Positions 62,740 to 64,000 of a stretch of 64,000 bases of DNA are shown in pieces. Position 1 is the stretch's first letter. The number at the start of each line of letters is the position of its first letter. The stretch comes from Planctomycetales bacterium ZRK34 (GTDB taxonomy: Bacteria > Planctomycetota > Phycisphaerae > Phycisphaerales > Zrk34): NCBI GenBank assembly GCA_014873095.1, contig CP050848.1, positions 2,601,850 through 2,665,849 on the forward strand. The letters run 5' to 3'. The notes under the pieces are model-generated. The model did no database searches. It saw nothing but the letters and a program-made list of their open reading frames with translations, and was not told where the DNA came from. The translations under genes and the position numbers were made by a program.

Positions 62740-64000
62740 ATGATGCAACGAGTTGTTATAGCTGTTTGCCTGTCGTGTCTGTGGGCCTCTATGGCGTTCG
62801 CTGCTGCGCCGGTGAAAACTGATCTGTTGATTGTCGGCGGGTCTGAATCGGCGGTGGCGGCGGCGATCACCGCGGCGAGGCTCAGGGTTAAATCGATCAC
62901 GATGGTCAGCGACACCGACTGGCTCGGCGGGCAATTCACCAGCGAAGCGCTGATGGCGATCGATGAGAATCGCGGCGCACGCGGATACGACCAGACGGTG
63001 CCGATGCCGCGCCACGGCATGTTCAAGGAAACCATCGAACGCATCGAAGCACACAACAAACGCAAGTACGGCCAGCCGCGCCCCGGTAACACGCGCGTGA
63101 TCACGACGACCTGCCCTGCTGATGCGGCGCAGGTGTTCGAAGACATGGTGCAGCCTTATGTCAAAAGCGGCCAACTCCGCATCATCCGCCGAATGATCCC
63201 CACGCAGGCGATCCTGTCCGCGGATAACAATACCGTGCAGGGCGTTGACTTCGTGTCGCTGGACGATGCGCAGAAAACGCTGCGTATCAAGGCCAAGTTG
63301 ACCGTCGATGCCTCGGATTGGGGCGACGTGATCAAACTCGCCGGCGCCGGTTACGAGTTTGGCCCCGATCTCAAGGACGCCTACGGCGAACCCGAAGCGC
63401 CTGCCTCGCGCGACACCCACCCCATCACCGATATGAACCCGATCACTTACACCATGGTGATCGTCGAAACCGACGAGTACAAACCGATCGATCAGCCCGA
63501 CGGGTACAAACCCGACAGCTACCGCAAGCACCGCTATCCGAAAGACCCCGGTTGGCTCTACGGCACACGCCGTCTGATCGATCATTACCACTTCAAGAAT
63601 ATCGATCATCCCGATGTGCTGCTGCTGTGCTTCCCGGCGTTTGATTATCCGCTGGATGTGCTGCCGAAAGCAGTGGTCGATGCGCTGGAAGCCGATGAAC
63701 CAGGCGCCTCGAAAAAGAACATCGTGCAGATGCCACGGCACCAACGACAGATCGTGTTTGACGACGCCAAGCAGTTCTCGCAAGGCTTTCTGTATTTTCT
63801 TCAGACCGAAGCCCACGACGGGATGAAAGACAAAACGCACTCGTTCCGCCGGTTCAAGCTGACAGACGAGTTCGGCACACCTGATCGCATGCCGCCCAAG
63901 CCGTATGTTCGCGAGGGGCTGCGGCTCAAGGCGATGTATATGTCGCGCCAGCAGGACACGATGGGGTCCGGCAGTCCCAATCACTTCGCCAACGCGATGT
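62740..64000 (+). CDS. FAD-dependent oxidoreductase, secreted (3' end beyond window)
   Basis: The frame from ATG 62740 stays open to the window edge (420 codons read). A signal peptide (about residues 1-22, AFAAAP) is followed by the FAD-binding LLIVGGSESAVAAAITAARL, then LGGQFTSEALMAIDEN and KLTVDASDWGDVIKLAGAGYEFG, typical of planctomycete FAD-dependent oxidoreductases (FAD_oxidored family). The GxGxxG motif is the variant GGSESA. Its position after a sulfatase suggests oxidation of a sugar or aglycone from polysaccharide breakdown. An ATG at 62743 is an alternative. Confidence 0.9.
   Translation, partial: MMQRVVIAVCLSCLWASMAFAAAPVKTDLLIVGGSESAVAAAITAARLRVKSITMVSDTDWLGGQFTSEALMAIDENRGARGYDQTVPMPRHGMFKETIERIEAHNKRKYGQPRPGNTRVITTTCPADAAQVFEDMVQPYVKSGQLRIIRRMIPTQAILSADNNTVQGVDFVSLDDAQKTLRIKAKLTVDASDWGDVIKLAGAGYEFGPDLKDAYGEPEAPASRDTHPITDMNPITYTMVIVETDEYKPIDQPDGYKPDSYRKHRYPKDPGWLYGTRRLIDHYHFKNIDHPDVLLLCFPAFDYPLDVLPKAVVDALEADEPGASKKNIVQMPRHQRQIVFDDAKQFSQGFLYFLQTEAHDGMKDKTHSFRRFKLTDEFGTPDRMPPKPYVREGLRLKAMYMSRQQDTMGSGSPNHFANAM

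Noticed and set aside
62737..63984. Open frame of 415 codons on the minus strand
   Set aside because: It is antisense to the FAD oxidoreductase, which has a signal peptide and FAD motif; the minus-strand product is His/Arg-rich with no domain.

Overview
The window is 64 kb of GC-rich bacterial chromosome, almost fully coding. Several traits point to a planctomycete (Planctomycetota), probably of the Phycisphaerae. These are two sulfatases and a GH16 glycanase, a DUF1549/DUF1553 protein paired with a DUF1501 protein, a PEP-CTERM surface protein, a planctomycete-style pseudopilin, many lipoproteins, and a glucosylglycerate-type solute locus. The class-level placement is inference from gene content. 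I see no tRNA, rRNA, CRISPR array or intact transposase.

Layout. 1-1568: 3' part of murJ, then a candidate small RNA ending in a strong terminator. 1905-6228 (minus): GH16 lipoprotein, queF, TPR lipoprotein and a large membrane protein of GT-C type. 6232-6674: a GxxExxY gene framed by inverted repeats. 6683-9563 (minus): tetrapyrrole operon, precorrin-2 dehydrogenase, HemX-like protein and HemA, coupled by overlaps. 9685-11618: serS, a membrane protein and a small Cys-rich protein. 11797-12177: a second candidate non-coding RNA with a near-consensus promoter and terminator. 12211-15727 (minus): class-I amidotransferase, two unknowns and a DASS symporter. 15808-22693 (plus): Dabb protein, MsrA, lactonase-fold lipoprotein, doubled Cys-motif protein, SDR, ComEC and a Tyr-rich envelope protein.

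22696-27972 is a divergent locus for glucosylglycerate-type compatible solutes. GT4 and a GH13_18 phosphorylase are on minus; an M20-fold protein lacking the catalytic Glu pair and GpgS are on plus. 27978-36205: medium-chain reductase, aminotransferase, a sulfatase with a ConA-like tail, a DUF2892-type protein, a coiled-coil membrane protein and a glycosyltransferase/HAD pair. 36245-43229: peptide-type ABC permeases and binding protein without ATPases, divergent from a TonB receptor and a Kelch protein. 43865-51762: an operon made of a 1390-residue protein (about 830 residues of Ala/Lys/Glu-rich coiled coil with roughly 97-residue repeats, fused to DUF1549/DUF1553), a DUF1501 protein and a PPC-domain protein. 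51880-57057 (minus): a czc/cus metal-efflux operon whose RND pump gene is decayed while its partners are intact. 57229-64000: a TIM-barrel isomerase divergent from an IclR regulator, then a PEP-CTERM protein, pseudopilin, sulfatase and a truncated FAD oxidoreductase.

Together the genes suggest an aquatic, probably polysaccharide-degrading heterotroph with organic-solute osmoadaptation. The most unusual items are the coiled-coil DUF1549/1553 fusion, the pseudo-peptidase in the osmolyte locus, two promoter-to-terminator units without an obvious protein, the inverted-repeat GxxExxY cassette, and several promoters whose -10 box sits about 6 nt before the start codon.
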